The translations under genes were made by a program, and so were the position numbers. The notes below the pieces were generated by a model. That model made no database searches. It saw only the letters and a list, made by a program, of their open reading frames with translations, and had not been told where the DNA came from. A DNA stretch of 7,285 nt from an uncultured Prevotellaceae bacterium (GTDB lineage: Bacteria > Bacteroidota > Bacteroidia > Bacteroidales > Muribaculaceae). Of the stretch, positions 6,840-7,285 are shown one piece after another. Where the stretch lies: contig CALZFJ010000098.1 in NCBI GenBank assembly GCA_945645715.1, positions 1 through 7,285 of the forward strand. Reading direction: 5' to 3'. Position 1 is the first letter of the stretch. Each line of letters begins with the position of its first letter.

Positions 6840-6921
6840 GCGCATGTGGCGTAATTGGTAGCCGCGCTAGACTTAGGATCTAGTTCCTGACGGAGTGGGG
6901 GTTCGAGTCCCTTCATGCGCA
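6840..6921 (+). tRNA. tRNA-Leu (anticodon UAG)
   Basis: The sequence folds as a class II tRNA of 82 nt. The acceptor stem pairs GCGCATG (6840-6846) with CATGCGC (6914-6920), discriminator A at 6921. The D arm is GCG/CGC around a loop containing GG. The anticodon stem CTAGA/TCTAG encloses the loop CTTAGGA with anticodon TAG (6874-6876), which reads CUN leucine codons, chiefly CUA. A long variable arm (TTCCTGACGGAGT region) follows, as expected for leucine, then a T arm with loop TTCGAGT. The T stem includes two G-U pairs. The terminal CCA is not encoded (CAC follows the discriminator) and must be added enzymatically. The gene has its own promoter and terminator. Confidence 0.95.
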
Positions 6922-6924
6922 CAC

Positions 6925-6970
6925 AAGAGGAAGATTAGCACACTTTGAGCTGTCTTCCTCTTTGTTTTTT
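6925..6970 (+). terminator. Intrinsic terminator of tRNA-Leu
   Basis: A perfect 10-bp stem, AAGAGGAAGA (6925-6934) paired with TCTTCCTCTT (6953-6962), encloses an 18-base loop and is followed by TG and then six T residues (6965-6970). It starts three bases after the tRNA discriminator and ends a monocistronic tRNA transcript. Confidence 0.82.
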
Positions 6971-7037
6971 GTCAACCACTTGTCAACTGAATCCCGAAGA
7001 AAGGCGGGACAAGACAAATAGAAAAACTGCCAATTAT

Positions 7038-7078
7038 AACAGGAGACAATCCTTTTTCTCAAAGGTTTGTCTCCTGTT
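7038..7078. repeat. Near-perfect 18-bp stem-loop
   Basis: The arms AACAGGAGACAATCCTTT (7038-7055) and AAAGGTTTGTCTCCTGTT (7061-7078) pair at 17 of 18 positions around the 5-base loop TTCTC. On the plus strand only a weak pyrimidine-rich tail follows (TGGCTTCTTT), and on the minus strand the sequence after the stem (ATAATTGG) is not a T-tract. It could be a terminator for a gene entering from the right, a back-up terminator for the tRNA, or a structured small RNA. Confidence 0.7.
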
Positions 7079-7184
7079 TGGCTTCTTTAGCTATCTACTA
7101 TTTGTAGTGAATGAAGAGAAAAAAAGTCCGTTGAAATAAGGAAAAGACTCCTTTGGGAAATGAAGTTGATTGACTGGCCCAAGT

Positions 7185-7272
7185 ATTCGTCGGTGCTTTC
7201 CAAAAGAAGCGTCGATTCTAAGCAAAAGAATCGTCGGTGCTCAGCAAAAGAATCGACGATGCTAAGAGAAAG
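7185..7272. repeat. Four degenerate 22-bp tandem repeats
   Basis: Four consecutive 22-base units start at 7185, 7207, 7229 and 7251, with a consensus close to AATCGTCGRTGCTAAGCAAAAG over its first 20 or so positions. Positions 1, 4, 5, 7, 8, 10, 12, 13 and 19-22 are the same in all four. Neighbouring units can also pair with each other: ATCGTCG at 7230-7236 is complementary to CGACGAT at 7254-7260. The period is not a multiple of three, which argues against a repeated peptide. There are no spacers, so it is not a CRISPR array. The array is framed by ATTGACTG (7169-7176) and CAGTCAAT (7273-7280). Function unknown. Confidence 0.8.
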
Positions 7273-7285
7273 CAGTCAATATACT

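Larger units (their letters stand above)
6971..7285. other. Gene-free right flank holding a long hairpin and a 22-bp repeat array
   Basis: I see no convincing coding sequence here. A 64-codon plus-strand frame (6945-7139) begins inside the tRNA terminator and runs through the 18-bp hairpin, with no family resemblance. The region is AT-rich and contains two TTGTCAAC copies 11 bases apart (6969-6976, 6980-6987), the long stem-loop at 7038-7078 and the tandem repeats at 7185-7272. No TAnnTTTG promoter was found on either strand between 7079 and 7285. Confidence 0.6.

Noticed and set aside
6914..6990. Integration (att) site at the 3' end of tRNA-Leu
   Set aside because: tRNA-Leu 3' ends are known integration targets in Bacteroides, but there is no second copy of the tRNA end, no integrase and no element boundary here; the native terminator follows directly.
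6945..7139. 64-codon plus-strand open frame after the tRNA
   Set aside because: It starts within the tRNA terminator loop and stem, crosses the 18-bp hairpin, has no promoter beyond that of the tRNA and resembles no family I know.
7185..7272. CRISPR array
   Set aside because: Units are directly adjacent with no unique spacers, too short in total and degenerate; no cas genes in the window.
7087..7275. Minus-strand open frame of about 60 codons across the 22-bp repeats
   Set aside because: It has no ATG, no promoter was seen, and the 22-bp period shifts frame each unit, so the repeats are not a repeated peptide.

Overview
The window looks like chromosomal DNA from a Gram-negative member of the Bacteroidota, most likely order Bacteroidales. 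Three things point there. First, three sites match the Bacteroidetes sigma-ABfr promoter (TTTG, 19-21 bases, TAnnTTTG): one for ribD, one for the tRNA and a weaker one for pyrG. Second, gene starts lack Shine-Dalgarno sites and lie behind A/T-rich leaders. Third, pyrG is followed by a very long yidC (707 residues). Moderately GC-rich genes with AT-rich gaps would suit a gut family such as Muribaculaceae, but that is a guess.

All four protein genes are on the minus strand, so transcription runs from right to left: ribD (riboflavin synthesis), a 345-base gap, pyrG (CTP synthase), yidC (inner-membrane protein insertase), then lpxB (lipid A disaccharide synthase). pyrG and yidC are 60 bases apart and probably share a transcript that begins at a promoter just upstream of the pyrG GTG start. 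A strong intrinsic terminator lies between yidC and lpxB, ending only 28 bases before the lpxB start, so lpxB probably depends on readthrough. Another terminator-like hairpin at the left edge closes the block. CTP supply, membrane insertion and lipid A assembly all serve envelope growth, although pyrG-yidC linkage in this phylum may simply be inherited gene order.

The ribD/tRNA junction (about 6633-6840) is a divergent regulatory region. Two back-to-back promoters flank a perfect 11-bp inverted repeat. A 14-bp direct repeat (13 of 14 identical) has one copy over the ribD core promoter and the other inside that inverted repeat. ribD also has a short leader hairpin. On the plus strand tRNA-Leu(UAG) has its own promoter and terminator.

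The right end (6971-7285) has no convincing gene. It holds a near-perfect 18-bp stem-loop and four degenerate 22-bp tandem repeats framed by a perfect 8-bp inverted repeat. These noncoding structures, the intra-operon terminator and an insertion of about 33 residues in RibD are the parts worth a second look. I found no defence system, mobile element or CRISPR array; the genes themselves are ordinary housekeeping genes.
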